This document shows positions 1-8,205 of a DNA stretch of 32,551 bases, in pieces. Numbering within the stretch: the stretch's first letter is position 1; the number at the start of each line of letters is the position of its first letter. Below the pieces are notes generated by a model. That model was not told where the DNA came from. It worked only from the letters and a program-made list of their open reading frames with translations, and did not search any database. The position numbers and the translations under genes were made by a program. Location of the stretch: the NCBI GenBank assembly GCA_944381195.1, contig CALWKH010000004.1, forward strand, positions 1 to 32,551. The letters run 5' to 3'. Origin of the DNA: an uncultured Clostridia bacterium (lineage in GTDB: Bacteria; Bacillota; Clostridia; Christensenellales; UBA1242).

Positions 1-661
1 CATAGGTCGTGCTGTTGCTTCCGTTATTTAAGGTTACTACCCTTATGTATGATGTGCTGTAGAGATTTGATACATATGTTGTTAATGATGGTGCTGATGC
101 GTTATACCAGTCCGCTGACCAGTCTGAGTATAGTGCTCCGTTTACAAAACCATAGTATGCACCTTCATCTGTTGGTCTCCCTTCCCATGCGTCTTGCTTG
201 TTGTTTGAAAGCCACAGGGTTACTATATCATTTCTGCTTCTGTCTTGCGTTAGGTAAACAACCTGCCATGTGAGTCCCCCAAAGGTTACTTGCACATCTT
301 GGCTTGTGGTTTTTCCGTTCGCTGTGCTTGTGCGAATGTCTGCTGCGCTTTTGGTTTGTCCAATTGAACCTTGGGTTGTGACATTGTTTGCTGTGAGACT
401 GCTGTTATTTGTGATGTATTGCAAAAGTGAACTTAACGCACCTGCGTTAAAATAACCCTCTTCGGCGTTCCATATTTCATCTACCATAACATATGAGGTG
501 GTGTCTGTGTTTTGCGTGGCGTTGATTGACGAGCGCTCATTGTTTAACCAATGAACAAGCCCTCCCCCAGCACACATAAGGGTGAAAACACTGATTAAAC
601 AGAACATCAAAACTTTTTTACGCTTTGAAAATGTTTTTTGCTTCTCTGTTTGTTTTTCCAT
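1..661 (-). CDS. Surface/secreted protein, 5' part only (paralogue of 15220-17681)
   Basis: Reading leftwards from ATG 661-659, the frame stays open for 220 codons to the window edge, so only the N-terminal part is present. It begins MEKQTEKQKTFSKRKK, then a hydrophobic segment (about residues 17-32) and MCAGGG. This fits a signal peptide or an uncleaved N-terminal membrane anchor; the residues before the Cys do not make a proper lipobox. The following sequence (SINATQNTDTTSY, VDEIWNAEEGYF, LTWQVVYLTQDR, RPTDEGAYYGF) is closely similar to the second copy and looks like the start of a DUF6273-type domain. The ribosome binding site AGGAG lies 7 bp before ATG. Its glycine stretch is encoded by an interrupted tract (GGGGGAGGG), so this copy is in frame, unlike its paralogue. 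Function unknown; cell-surface location is inferred. Confidence 0.8.
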   Translation of the reverse strand, partial: MEKQTEKQKTFSKRKKVLMFCLISVFTLMCAGGGLVHWLNNERSSINATQNTDTTSYVMVDEIWNAEEGYFNAGALSSLLQYITNNSSLTANNVTTQGSIGQTKSAADIRTSTANGKTTSQDVQVTFGGLTWQVVYLTQDRSRNDIVTLWLSNNKQDAWEGRPTDEGAYYGFVNGALYSDWSADWYNASAPSLTTYVSNLYSTSYIRVVTLNNGSNSTTY

Positions 662-692
662 GATTTTTCTCCTATTTTTTTATTTCTCTATT

Positions 693-721
693 AGTATATC
701 TATTTTTCTTGTTTTTAGCAA
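693..721 (-). promoter_or_regulatory. SigA-type promoter of the left surface-protein gene
   Basis: On the minus strand TTGCTA (721-716), 17 bp, TATACT (698-693), about 30 bp before the start codon. The same -35, -10 and almost the same spacer recur before the second copy at 17716-17744. Confidence 0.75.
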
Positions 722-991
722 ACACTTTTGGCTTATTTTTTAAAAGTTTTAAAAAATTAAATATTTGATAAAAAATTATGCTTATTCATTCAATTTTGAA
801 ACTAGCATAAAAAATAACTTAAAAATGGTGTGATTTCCAAAAATTAGATACTTTTGGAATCACTGTTTAAAATTGTTAGATTATTTTTACTTATTTTATC
901 AGTCTCAATTATTTACATTACAGAAAAGTTTTCTGCATTAAAAACGCACATAATTTTTCCACATATCCACAATCAAAAATAAAGCCAGCAG

Positions 992-1020
992 TTGACAGCA
1001 AAAACCACTTTTGTTATAAT
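992..1020 (+). promoter_or_regulatory. Consensus SigA promoter of valS
   Basis: TTGACA (992-997), 17 bp, TATAAT (1015-1020): a perfect consensus match in both hexamers and spacing. The expected transcription start is near 1027, which leaves a leader of under 20 nt, so there is no room for a T-box before this synthetase gene. Confidence 0.92.
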
Positions 1021-1044
1021 TTTCATTATTAAAAGGATAAAAAA

Positions 1045-3453
1045 ATGTTAGACAAAAAATACAATTTCAAAGAAACAGAAAAAAAATGGCAAGACGCGTG
1101 GAAACAAAGCAAAATCTTTGCATTTAACACGCAAAGCAGACTGACAAAATATCTTATCGACACCCCGCCCCCAACAATCAGCGGACCAAGTTTGCACACG
1201 GGGCATCTTTTCAGTTACACGCACATTGATGTGATTGCAAGGCACTATCGCATGAGTGGATATGAAGTGTTTTTTCCAATGGGATTTGATAACAATGGGC
1301 TTCCAAGCGGCAGATATGTTCAAAAGAAATATAACCTTAATTTAAACAATCTCAGCCGTGAGCAGTTTACAGACAAATGTCTTGAAGAAATCAAGAACAT
1401 TCAGCCAATCTATAAAAACCTTTTTGAAAGCCTGGGCTTTTCTTGCAACATGGAAAACACCTATTCAACCATAGACAAGAACTCGCAGAAGATAAGCCAG
1501 CAGTCTTTCATTGAACTTTATAACAAGGGCGAAATTTTTCGCCAAAAATCTGCAACCCTTTGGTGCCCTGAATGCAAAACCGCAATTGCGCTTTCTGAAA
1601 TTGAAACAAAAGAAAAAGAAAGCAAGATGAACTATATCTATTTTGGCATTGCTGGAAGTGATGAAAAACTTGAAATTGCAACCACCCGCCCAGAACTTTT
1701 GCCTGCCTGTGTGTGCGTGTTTGTGAACCCAGAGGACAAAAAGCACAAACACCTAATCGGCAAAAAGGCAATCACCCCACTTTTCCACAAAGAAGTGCCA
1801 ATTCTTGCCAACGAAGAAGCGCTCATGGACAAAGGCACTGGCGTTGTTATGTGTTGCACCTTTGGTGATGAGGCTGATATGCAGTGGCAAAAGACCTTTA
1901 ATTTGCCAATTATTGAAGCAATCACAGCAAACGGGCGCATGACAGACATTGCGGGCGAATTTGCGGGGCTTAAAATCAAAGAAGCACGAGAGAAGATCAT
2001 TGAAAAACTGAAAGAGGAAAACATTCTCTATAAGCAAGAAGACATCACCCACCTTGTTGCCACTCACGAAAGATGCAAGTGCGACATTGAAATCTTATCA
2101 AAACAGCAATGGTTCATCTCCATCTTGAAACACCAACAAGAAATCTTTGATGCAGGGCAAAAATGCAAGTGGCACCCAGAAAGCATGAAAAAGCGTTTTC
2201 TCAACTGGGTGGAAGGCTTAAAATGGGACTGGTGCATTTCCAGACAAAACTTTTTTGGTGTGCCATTCCCCGTTTGGTATTGCGCAAAATGTGGCAAAGT
2301 TCACCTTGCAGACATAAAAGATTTGCCTGTTGACCCACTGAAAACCACTCCAAGCACGCCTTGTGAATGTGGCTCAAACGAGTGGATACCAGAAAAAGAT
2401 GTGATGGACACTTGGGCAACAAGTTCCCTGACCCCTCTTATCTCACTTAACCTTGAATTTAATCAAGGACTTTCTGGCGAAAACTTGCCAATGAGTTTGA
2501 GACCAAATGCGCACGACAACATTCGTGTTTGGGACTTCTATACCATTGTGAAAGCACTTTTGCACTTTGGCAAACTGCCATGGAACGATGTTGTGATTTC
2601 GGGCTATGTTGTGGACGAAAAGGGCGAAAAAATCAGCAAAAGCAAGGGCAACGAAAAAATGTCTCCACAGCAACTTGTTGAGAACTATTCTGCCGATGTT
2701 GCACGCTATTGGGCAAGCAATGTGTCCATGGGGCACGACACCATTTTCAGCCTTGAACAACTGGCAAACGGAAGCAAGCTTGTGCAGAAAATCTTTAACG
2801 CAAGCAAATTTGTTCTTTCATTTTTGCAAGACGCACCAAAGGACAAGCCAGAGAAAATGGAAATCATGGACAAGTGGATACTTAACGAACTTCAAATTGC
2901 AGAAGAAAACTTTGACCGCTATATGAAAGAATATGAAATTGGACTTGCCCTAAAAGAAATTGAAAAACTTTTCTGGAATTTCTGTGATAACTATATTGAA
3001 ATTGCAAAAAACAGGCTCTATAAACCAGAAATCTATGGCGAAGAAGCAAAGAAAAGCGCACAATATTCAGCAAGTTTTGTGTTGCAGGCAATTTTGAAAT
3101 ATTTTTCAATCTATATGCCTCACATCACCGAGGAAATCTATATGAACAGTTTTGGGCAAGCAAAGAAAGAGAAATCTATTCACACCTCTCTTTACCTCAA
3201 ACAAAATGCAGTTGTTGACCAAAATTTGTTTGACCTTGGCGCTGATGTTGTGATGATTGTGTCCCGCATTCGTGGCGAAAAATCACAAAACAACCTTTCA
3301 CTTAAAACAGAGGTCGAAAAACTTATATTAAGCGGTTTTGATGAAAAAATCAAACTTGCCGAGCAAGACATCAAGGCTGTTGGAAGCGTGAAGGAAATCA
3401 TCTATCAAGACGCAAAGCAGAAAAACATTGAAGTGTTTTTGAAAGCGGACTGA
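1045..3453 (+). CDS. valS: Valine--tRNA ligase, archaeal/rickettsial type
   Basis: Class I aminoacyl-tRNA synthetase that charges tRNA-Val. The first ATP-binding signature is PPPTISG followed by HTGH at residues 51-54; the second is KISKS at 529-533. The editing (CP1) domain shows TTRPELLPA and GTGVVMCCTFGDEAD. Several CxxC pairs (WCPEC, YCAKC, CEC) look like zinc knuckles. MGFDNNGLPSGR and GTGVVMCCTFGD match the roughly 800-aa archaeal/Rickettsia subfamily rather than the usual bacterial ValRS. At 802 aa, the protein lacks the long C-terminal coiled-coil arm of the bacterial type. Start ATG 1045 follows AAAGGA and a consensus promoter. It stands alone with a probable terminator at 3616-3642. 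IleRS or LeuRS is less likely, given the motif context. Confidence 0.93.
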   Translation: MLDKKYNFKETEKKWQDAWKQSKIFAFNTQSRLTKYLIDTPPPTISGPSLHTGHLFSYTHIDVIARHYRMSGYEVFFPMGFDNNGLPSGRYVQKKYNLNLNNLSREQFTDKCLEEIKNIQPIYKNLFESLGFSCNMENTYSTIDKNSQKISQQSFIELYNKGEIFRQKSATLWCPECKTAIALSEIETKEKESKMNYIYFGIAGSDEKLEIATTRPELLPACVCVFVNPEDKKHKHLIGKKAITPLFHKEVPILANEEALMDKGTGVVMCCTFGDEADMQWQKTFNLPIIEAITANGRMTDIAGEFAGLKIKEAREKIIEKLKEENILYKQEDITHLVATHERCKCDIEILSKQQWFISILKHQQEIFDAGQKCKWHPESMKKRFLNWVEGLKWDWCISRQNFFGVPFPVWYCAKCGKVHLADIKDLPVDPLKTTPSTPCECGSNEWIPEKDVMDTWATSSLTPLISLNLEFNQGLSGENLPMSLRPNAHDNIRVWDFYTIVKALLHFGKLPWNDVVISGYVVDEKGEKISKSKGNEKMSPQQLVENYSADVARYWASNVSMGHDTIFSLEQLANGSKLVQKIFNASKFVLSFLQDAPKDKPEKMEIMDKWILNELQIAEENFDRYMKEYEIGLALKEIEKLFWNFCDNYIEIAKNRLYKPEIYGEEAKKSAQYSASFVLQAILKYFSIYMPHITEEIYMNSFGQAKKEKSIHTSLYLKQNAVVDQNLFDLGADVVMIVSRIRGEKSQNNLSLKTEVEKLILSGFDEKIKLAEQDIKAVGSVKEIIYQDAKQKNIEVFLKAD

Positions 3454-4151
3454 TTTTTAAAATTTTTTGTATTATATCTATGTTTTATACATTTAGTAAT
3501 TGCATAAAAAATTTTTAAAGCGAAAATGATATTTCCTAAATTTTAGCAAAACTAAAACTTGACTTAAAGTATAAAAAGCAGAAATATAAAAAATCTATCA
3601 AAATCAAAAAAACATAAAAACAGACAGAAATGTCTGTTTTTTGTTTGATTTTTTGCATTTAAAAACAACTTGCACATTTAGTAACAGTTTTGTGCGTTTT
3701 ATAACAGCATTTAAGTGTTAAAAACAAAGCAAATTTAATGTTGCTCATCTTTTTAAAAAACGCTTTTCAAAAACAAAATTTCTGTTACTATTAAAACATC
3801 TCAAAAAAATGCCTCTAACGCAAAAAAGTTTGATTTTTAAAATTATGTTTTTTAAAAAAATTTAACAATCTAAAAAATCAATTAAAAAAACAAAAACCTA
3901 GAAAAAATATAAAAGTTTTATCTTTAAAAATTTGTTTTAAAAACTGTAATAATCAAAAAATTAACTTTAAAAAACAAATAAATATTAAACGAAAAATAAA
4001 AAAGTTTGATTTAAAACTTCATGCATTTAATTTTAAAAAGTAGGCAAAAGTAACTTAAGTTTTAAAGCATTATATAAAACACTTTTTCACTTTTTAAACA
4101 AAATGTAATAACAACAAAAGCAAAAAGCATAGATATATTTGAGGTGTTTTT
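3454..4151. other. Long AT-rich intergenic region
   Basis: Apart from the hairpin at 3616-3642, I see no gene. The motif AAAAAAGTTTGATTT occurs near 3822 and 3999 and again near 6258 before era, always in intergenic DNA. No clear SigA or sporulation-sigma promoter could be assigned before yqfC. Confidence 0.4.
3616..3642 (+). terminator. Rho-independent terminator downstream of valS
   Basis: Perfect 11-bp stem AAAAACAGACA / TGTCTGTTTTT with a GAAA loop, ending in a T-run. It lies about 160 bp after the valS stop and before the yqfC operon. Confidence 0.8.
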
Positions 4152-4418
4152 ATGTTTTTTGAAGAGTTTGCAAAAACGGCAAATATTGAACTTAAAAATG
4201 TGCGTTTTTTGGCAAATATGCTGGACTTTTACAGCATAAGTCTTGAAGGACGCTTTAAGATTGAATTTTTCTCTCAAACAAAAATCATTCTCTCTTTTGC
4301 CAAACAAAAAGTTTTTGTCTATGGGCAAAATTTGCAAATCAAAAACCTCGACAAAACCGAACTTATGATAACGGGCAATCTGCTTTGCGTAAGTTCCAGG
4401 GAGGTAACTCTTGTTTAA
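4152..4418 (+). CDS. yqfC: Sporulation protein YqfC family (YabP/YqfC fold)
   Basis: 88-aa protein that fits the YabP/YqfC family in length and pattern: a short N-terminal stretch, an ISLEGRFKIEFFS-type strand, KVFVYGQNLQIKNLDKTELMITG, and a basic hydrophobic end. In Bacillus, yqfC is expressed in the mother cell under SigE; its molecular role is unknown. ATG 4152 follows GAGGTG by 5 bp. Its last codons overlap the TTG start of yqfD, so the two are translationally coupled, as in most spore-forming Bacillota. The family call rests on both sequence pattern and the yqfD neighbour. It suggests that the organism sporulates or descends from a sporulating ancestor. Confidence 0.85.
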   Translation: MFFEEFAKTANIELKNVRFLANMLDFYSISLEGRFKIEFFSQTKIILSFAKQKVFVYGQNLQIKNLDKTELMITGNLLCVSSREVTLV

Positions 4419-5541
4419 AAAGTTAAAGTTTGGTAAAACAACCTTTGTTGTGCAAGGCGTCAATTTTCTTTCTCTTTTGCAAACCTTTGAAAAAGAAAAG
4501 ATAAAAATCTATAAAATCGCACGCACAAGCGACACGCAAATGATTGTTGTGTGCAAATATAAAGATGCAGAAAAAGCCCTTGCTATTTTAAAAGAAAAAT
4601 GCTATAATGTTTTGGAGCAAAAAAACAACACTGTATCTGCTTTTTTAAGAAATTTTGCAATGCGAACTGGGCTTATTGTTGGGCTGGGCGCAGGGCTTTT
4701 GCTTAACATAATTGCCTCTTTTTTTGTTTGGAACATAACCCTTTATGGAGACGGGCTTGACAGCGAAATTCTATCTGCACTTAAAACAAATGGTGTTGGC
4801 GTTGGGACACTCAAAGGCTCTTTAAGTGAAGATGAAATTGAACAAATTCTTTATGAAAATGTTGAAAAACTAAGCCTTGTAGATGCTACATTTTACGGGT
4901 GCAATCTTGTGATAAACTATACCGCAGTTACATCAGGCATGGAGGAAGACACTGGGCAGACAAACATTGTGGCAAAAACAGACGGCATTATTTCAAGCAT
5001 AACCGTTTTGGAAGGCACTGCGCTTGTGAAAATAAATGACTATGTTCAAAAAGGTCAAGTCTTGATTGCAGGCTACACCGAAGAAGACGGCGAAATAACA
5101 GAGTGCCAAGCAAAAGGGCAAGTCTATGCCTACACCTTTAAAAGTGCAACGGTGGAATTTCCGCTTGAAAAAGTAATCTTAACGCGAACGGGCAATTTTG
5201 TTACAAACACAAAGGTGACTTTCCTTGGTTCAACCGTTTTTGATAGCACTCAAGAACACAACTTTTCAAAGTTTGAAAGCGAGTCGCAAGAGGAATATCT
5301 AACTCCGTCAAGCGCACTTCCTCTTAAAATCATATATGAAAGAATATATGAACTTGAAGAGATTGTCCTAACGCAAGATTTTGAGGCAAATCAAAGCGAC
5401 CTTGAACTTGAAGCACGCCTTCTTGCCCTTGCGCAAGTCGAAGCAGATGACAACATCATTGAAGAAAAAGCAGAGATAAATTTTGTTTCAAATGTATATT
5501 TTGTTTCATACTACATTAAAATAAGGGAAAAAATAAGTTGA
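4411..5541 (+). CDS. yqfD: Sporulation protein YqfD
   Basis: 376-aa membrane-associated sporulation protein. The N-terminal 75 residues form a cytoplasmic domain (FVVQGVNFLSLL), followed by one transmembrane helix at about 87-107 (TGLIVGLGAGLLLNIIASFF) and a large outer domain containing DGIISSITVLEGTALVKINDYVQKGQVLI, a beta-rich carrier-like segment typical of the family. The start is TTG 4411, chosen because GGGAGG lies 7 bp upstream and the resulting frame begins MFKKLKFGK; it overlaps the yqfC stop. The usual next gene, phoH, is missing: the stop overlaps the ybeY start instead. Molecular role unknown in any species. Confidence 0.88.
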   Translation: MFKKLKFGKTTFVVQGVNFLSLLQTFEKEKIKIYKIARTSDTQMIVVCKYKDAEKALAILKEKCYNVLEQKNNTVSAFLRNFAMRTGLIVGLGAGLLLNIIASFFVWNITLYGDGLDSEILSALKTNGVGVGTLKGSLSEDEIEQILYENVEKLSLVDATFYGCNLVINYTAVTSGMEEDTGQTNIVAKTDGIISSITVLEGTALVKINDYVQKGQVLIAGYTEEDGEITECQAKGQVYAYTFKSATVEFPLEKVILTRTGNFVTNTKVTFLGSTVFDSTQEHNFSKFESESQEEYLTPSSALPLKIIYERIYELEEIVLTQDFEANQSDLELEARLLALAQVEADDNIIEEKAEINFVSNVYFVSYYIKIREKIS

Positions 5542-6029
5542 AAGTAAAAATAATCACAAAAAAATTCGAAAAAATAAATAAGAGTTTACTAACAAAAATT
5601 GCAAAACAAGTTCTCAAAATTTTTAATCAGGAGAAAGCGCAAATAAGCATTTCTGTTTTCTTTGCAACAAGTGAAGAAATCGAACATATCAACAAGGAAA
5701 CAAGAAACATCGACAGTCCAACCGATGTGCTTTCTTTTCGTCTGGTAGAAAATGAGAAAAATCTTCCACTCACAAAAGAAAACTTTGTGCTTGATTTTGA
5801 CCATTTCACAAAGACAATCAATCTTGGCGACATTTTTATCTGCCCCGAGATTGCAGAAAAGCAAGCGCCCGAGTTTAACAACAGTAAACACAGGGAAATG
5901 CTGGAACTTTTCATTCATGGAATGCTTCATCTTCTTGGTTGCGACCACCACAAAGAACAGGAAACAAAAATCATGAAAGATTATGAAAATCAAATGATGC
6001 AATTTCTTGATAAGAAAAAAATCTTTTAA
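5538..6029 (+). CDS. ybeY: Endoribonuclease YbeY (rRNA maturation factor)
   Basis: 163-aa zinc-dependent endoribonuclease involved in 16S rRNA 3'-end maturation and ribosome quality control. The diagnostic metal motif H-x3-H-x5-H is present as HGMLHLLGCDH with His127, His131 and His137. The family sequence TDVLSFR (with SPTD before it) is also present. Start TTG 5538 overlaps the yqfD stop by 4 bp (TTGA), which implies coupling. In most Bacillota phoH and pgpH lie between yqfD and ybeY; here both are absent. Nearly 300 bp separate it from era, which has its own promoter. Confidence 0.93.
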   Translation: MKVKIITKKFEKINKSLLTKIAKQVLKIFNQEKAQISISVFFATSEEIEHINKETRNIDSPTDVLSFRLVENEKNLPLTKENFVLDFDHFTKTINLGDIFICPEIAEKQAPEFNNSKHREMLELFIHGMLHLLGCDHHKEQETKIMKDYENQMMQFLDKKKIF

Positions 6030-6192
6030 TAAAATATTTTGTTTTAAAACTCACACTTTAAATTAGAATATAGATATCTAAAATTTGAATAAGTATTTAC
6101 TTTTAAAAAATTTGCAATTTTATAAAAATCTAAATATTTGCTTAATATAACATATTAGCAAAACGCTTTTTAAAAATTTTTTTCAAAAAGTA

Positions 6193-6221
6193 TTAACAAA
6201 ACAGCATAAAATTGATATTAT
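6193..6221 (+). promoter_or_regulatory. Probable promoter of the era operon
   Basis: TTAACA (6193-6198), 17 bp, TATTAT (6216-6221), about 100 bp before era. The leader includes an imperfect hairpin at roughly 6248-6283 (A-rich arm, GTTTGA loop, T-rich arm, with an internal mismatch). Whether that hairpin attenuates transcription cannot be told. Confidence 0.6.
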
Positions 6222-6323
6222 ATAGTTAAAAAACATAAATTAACCGCAAAAAACACCAAAAAAGTTTGATTTTTTGTGGTTTTTATGCTAAAAAGATAAA
6301 AATAATAAAAACAGGAGATAAAA

Positions 6324-7214
6324 ATGTTTAAATCAGGATTCGTTGCCGTTGTGGGCTTGCCAAATGTTGGGAAATCAACTCTCATCAATGCAATTATAGG
6401 GAAAAAGGTTTCCATTGTTTCGCCAAAGCCACAAACAACAAGAAATAAAATCATGGGTGTTTGGAACACCGAAGACAGACAGGTTGTGTTTGTTGACACC
6501 CCTGGAATACATAAAATCAAAACACGCCTTGATGCCTATATGCAAAAAAGCGTAGAAAGTGCCACCAAAGACATTGACCTTCTTTTATATGTGATTGACG
6601 GTTCAAAGCCGATTCAAAAAAAAGACATAAATGCGCTTAATAAATATTGTGAAAACAATTACCCCGTTTTTGCTGTGGTAAACAAGGTTGACTTAACGGA
6701 ATATGACAAACTTTTTCCAGAACTTGAAAAACTTAACGCAGTAAAAGTTGAAGAAGTCTTTTGCATATCCGCCCTAACAAACAAAAATTTGGAGCCACTG
6801 AAAGAGCACATCAAGGAAAAAATGACCGATGACATCAAATATTTTCTTGACGACCAGTTAAGCGACAAGACAATTGGCTTTATGGTTGCAGAAGCAATCA
6901 GGGAAAAAATGCTTTGGAGGCTTAACGATGAGGTGCCTCACGGCGTTGGGGTTATCATTGATGAGATGACAGACAACGAAAAGTTTGTGCAAATCACTGC
7001 AACAATCTTTTGCGAAAAATCAAACCATAAAAATATTATCATTGGTTCACAAGGGCAAAAGATAAAAGAAATTGGCACCGATGCTCGTCTTGCAATTGAA
7101 AAAATGCTTGACAAAAAGGTCAACCTTTCTCTTTGGATAAAGGTAAAACCCGATTGGCGCAACCGTGAAGGCGTGCTGGGCAACATTGGATATGCCCTTG
7201 ATGAACTTGATTAG
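6324..7214 (+). CDS. era: GTPase Era
   Basis: 296-aa GTPase that binds the 3' end of 16S rRNA and acts in 30S assembly. GTPase motifs are all visible: G1 GLPNVGKST at 11-19, the effector region PKPQTTRNK, G3 DTPGIHK at 58-64, G4 NKVD at 120-123, and a G5-like SA. A C-terminal KH domain follows (IIIGSQGQKIKEIG). Length is normal for the family. ATG 6324 is preceded by AGGAGA. A weak hairpin with a T-run follows the stop (about 7216-7240), yet yqzL and recO continue in the same direction, as in Bacillus. Confidence 0.96.
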   Translation: MFKSGFVAVVGLPNVGKSTLINAIIGKKVSIVSPKPQTTRNKIMGVWNTEDRQVVFVDTPGIHKIKTRLDAYMQKSVESATKDIDLLLYVIDGSKPIQKKDINALNKYCENNYPVFAVVNKVDLTEYDKLFPELEKLNAVKVEEVFCISALTNKNLEPLKEHIKEKMTDDIKYFLDDQLSDKTIGFMVAEAIREKMLWRLNDEVPHGVGVIIDEMTDNEKFVQITATIFCEKSNHKNIIIGSQGQKIKEIGTDARLAIEKMLDKKVNLSLWIKVKPDWRNREGVLGNIGYALDELD

Positions 7215-7305
7215 TAAAAAAGCAATTTAAGCCTTTTTTAAAAAAAGTTACAGTCACACATATTTTTCATTTTCTTGCACAACCTATATAAAGAGGTTTT
7301 AAAAC

Positions 7306-7476
7306 ATGGCAAAGAAAAGCAAATGGAACGAAGAACTTGAAAATTTGTGTTGGAATAACTTTTTGGAAACAGGCGAAATTGGCTTTTATCTTTTATATAA
7401 AGATTTAAAGCGAGAAAAAAATGAACCTAACAACAAAAGGAATCGTTCTAAGAGCAACAAACTACAAAGAAAGTGA
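7306..7476 (+). CDS. yqzL: YqzL family small protein
   Basis: A 56-aa ORF (ATG 7306, TGA 7474-7476) lies between era and recO, the exact place of yqzL in Bacillus. Its core WNNFLETGEIGFYLLYKD matches the family pattern (Trp, F-x-x-TG, then YLLYK) as I recall it. The C-terminal third is basic and runs 56 bp into recO in another frame. AGAGG lies about 9 bp before the ATG. Function unknown in any organism. It is short enough to be missed by most gene callers. Confidence 0.75.
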   Translation: MAKKSKWNEELENLCWNNFLETGEIGFYLLYKDLKREKNEPNNKRNRSKSNKLQRK

Positions 7477-8149
7477 TAAAATTCTTTCAATTTTTTCTTT
7501 GGAACTGGGAAAAATTAGTGCCACGCTTAAAGGTTGCAGAAAACCAAACGCAAAACTTAAATTTGCGGGTATGCCATTTTGCTTTGCTGAATTTGAACTT
7601 GTTAAAAAGGGTGATTTTTTCACCGTTACAAATGTAACAGAAATTGAAAGTTTTTTTGGCATCACCACCGACTTTGACAAACTTTGGTATGCAACAAGTG
7701 TTTTAGAGTGCTGTGAGTTTGTCATCAACCAAAACGAGCCGAACACCAAACTTTTTCTTGCTTGCCTAAAAGCGCTAAAAGGCTTTTGTTTTGAAAGTTT
7801 AGACAGCAAAATTTTGCTTATAAAGTTTTTAACTGAACTTTTTGCTTGCACTGGATATGAAATTGAAACCATAAAATGCAAAAAGTGCGATGCAGTGCTT
7901 CACCATGACCTCTTTTTTGATTTTAATTTAAGCAGTTTTGTATGCTCTCTTTGCAGAGACGAAAATACGGTCAAAATTTTGCCAGCGGAATATTCTGCGT
8001 TTAAAATCATAAACCAAACAGAATTTGAAAAACTTTCAAGCATAAAACTTAAAAGTGATATCCTAGACACCCTAATCCATATTTTATCAACCAATTTCAC
8101 AGCAAAATTTGGGCATAACATAAAAAGTTTAAAAATTTTGAAAAAATAA
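7421..8149 (+). CDS. recO: DNA repair protein RecO
   Basis: 242-aa recombination mediator that helps load RecA on SSB-coated DNA in the RecFOR pathway. It starts with the typical OB-fold entry TTKGIVLRATNYKESDKIL and contains a four-cysteine zinc site, Cys153/Cys156 and Cys175/Cys178 (CKKC, CSLC). Length is normal. ATG 7421 lies inside yqzL, so translation may be coupled to it; the upstream Shine-Dalgarno is weak (GCGAG). dnaG follows after 56 bp. Confidence 0.93.
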   Translation: MNLTTKGIVLRATNYKESDKILSIFSLELGKISATLKGCRKPNAKLKFAGMPFCFAEFELVKKGDFFTVTNVTEIESFFGITTDFDKLWYATSVLECCEFVINQNEPNTKLFLACLKALKGFCFESLDSKILLIKFLTELFACTGYEIETIKCKKCDAVLHHDLFFDFNLSSFVCSLCRDENTVKILPAEYSAFKIINQTEFEKLSSIKLKSDILDTLIHILSTNFTAKFGHNIKSLKILKK

Positions 8150-8205
8150 AAGTAATTTAAAAAAGTTTGGCGAATAATTATTATAACTAGTCTAATGAGG
8201 AAAAA

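Larger units (their letters stand above)
662..1044. other. Intergenic region between divergent genes, with an inverted repeat
   Basis: The region has a promoter at each end (693-721 minus, 992-1020 plus). In the middle lies an inverted repeat, GTGATTTCCAAAA (830-842) against TTTTGGAATCAC (852-863), with one unpaired T. No U-run follows on either strand, so it reads better as an operator or cruciform than a terminator. No small gene is seen. Confidence 0.5.

Noticed and set aside
49..455. Two plus-strand open frames
   Set aside because: They are antisense to the surface-protein gene, whose frame matches its paralogue; no ribosome site.
956..971. Two overlapping DnaA-box-like sequences (TTTTCCACA, ATATCCACA)
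   Set aside because: Both deviate from TTATNCACA, there is no further cluster, and dnaA/dnaN are not nearby. An origin is not supported.
4090..4140. Possible SigE- or SigK-type promoter (GCATAGATA) before yqfC
   Set aside because: The -10 resembles CATANNNT only partly and no proper -35 sits at the right distance.
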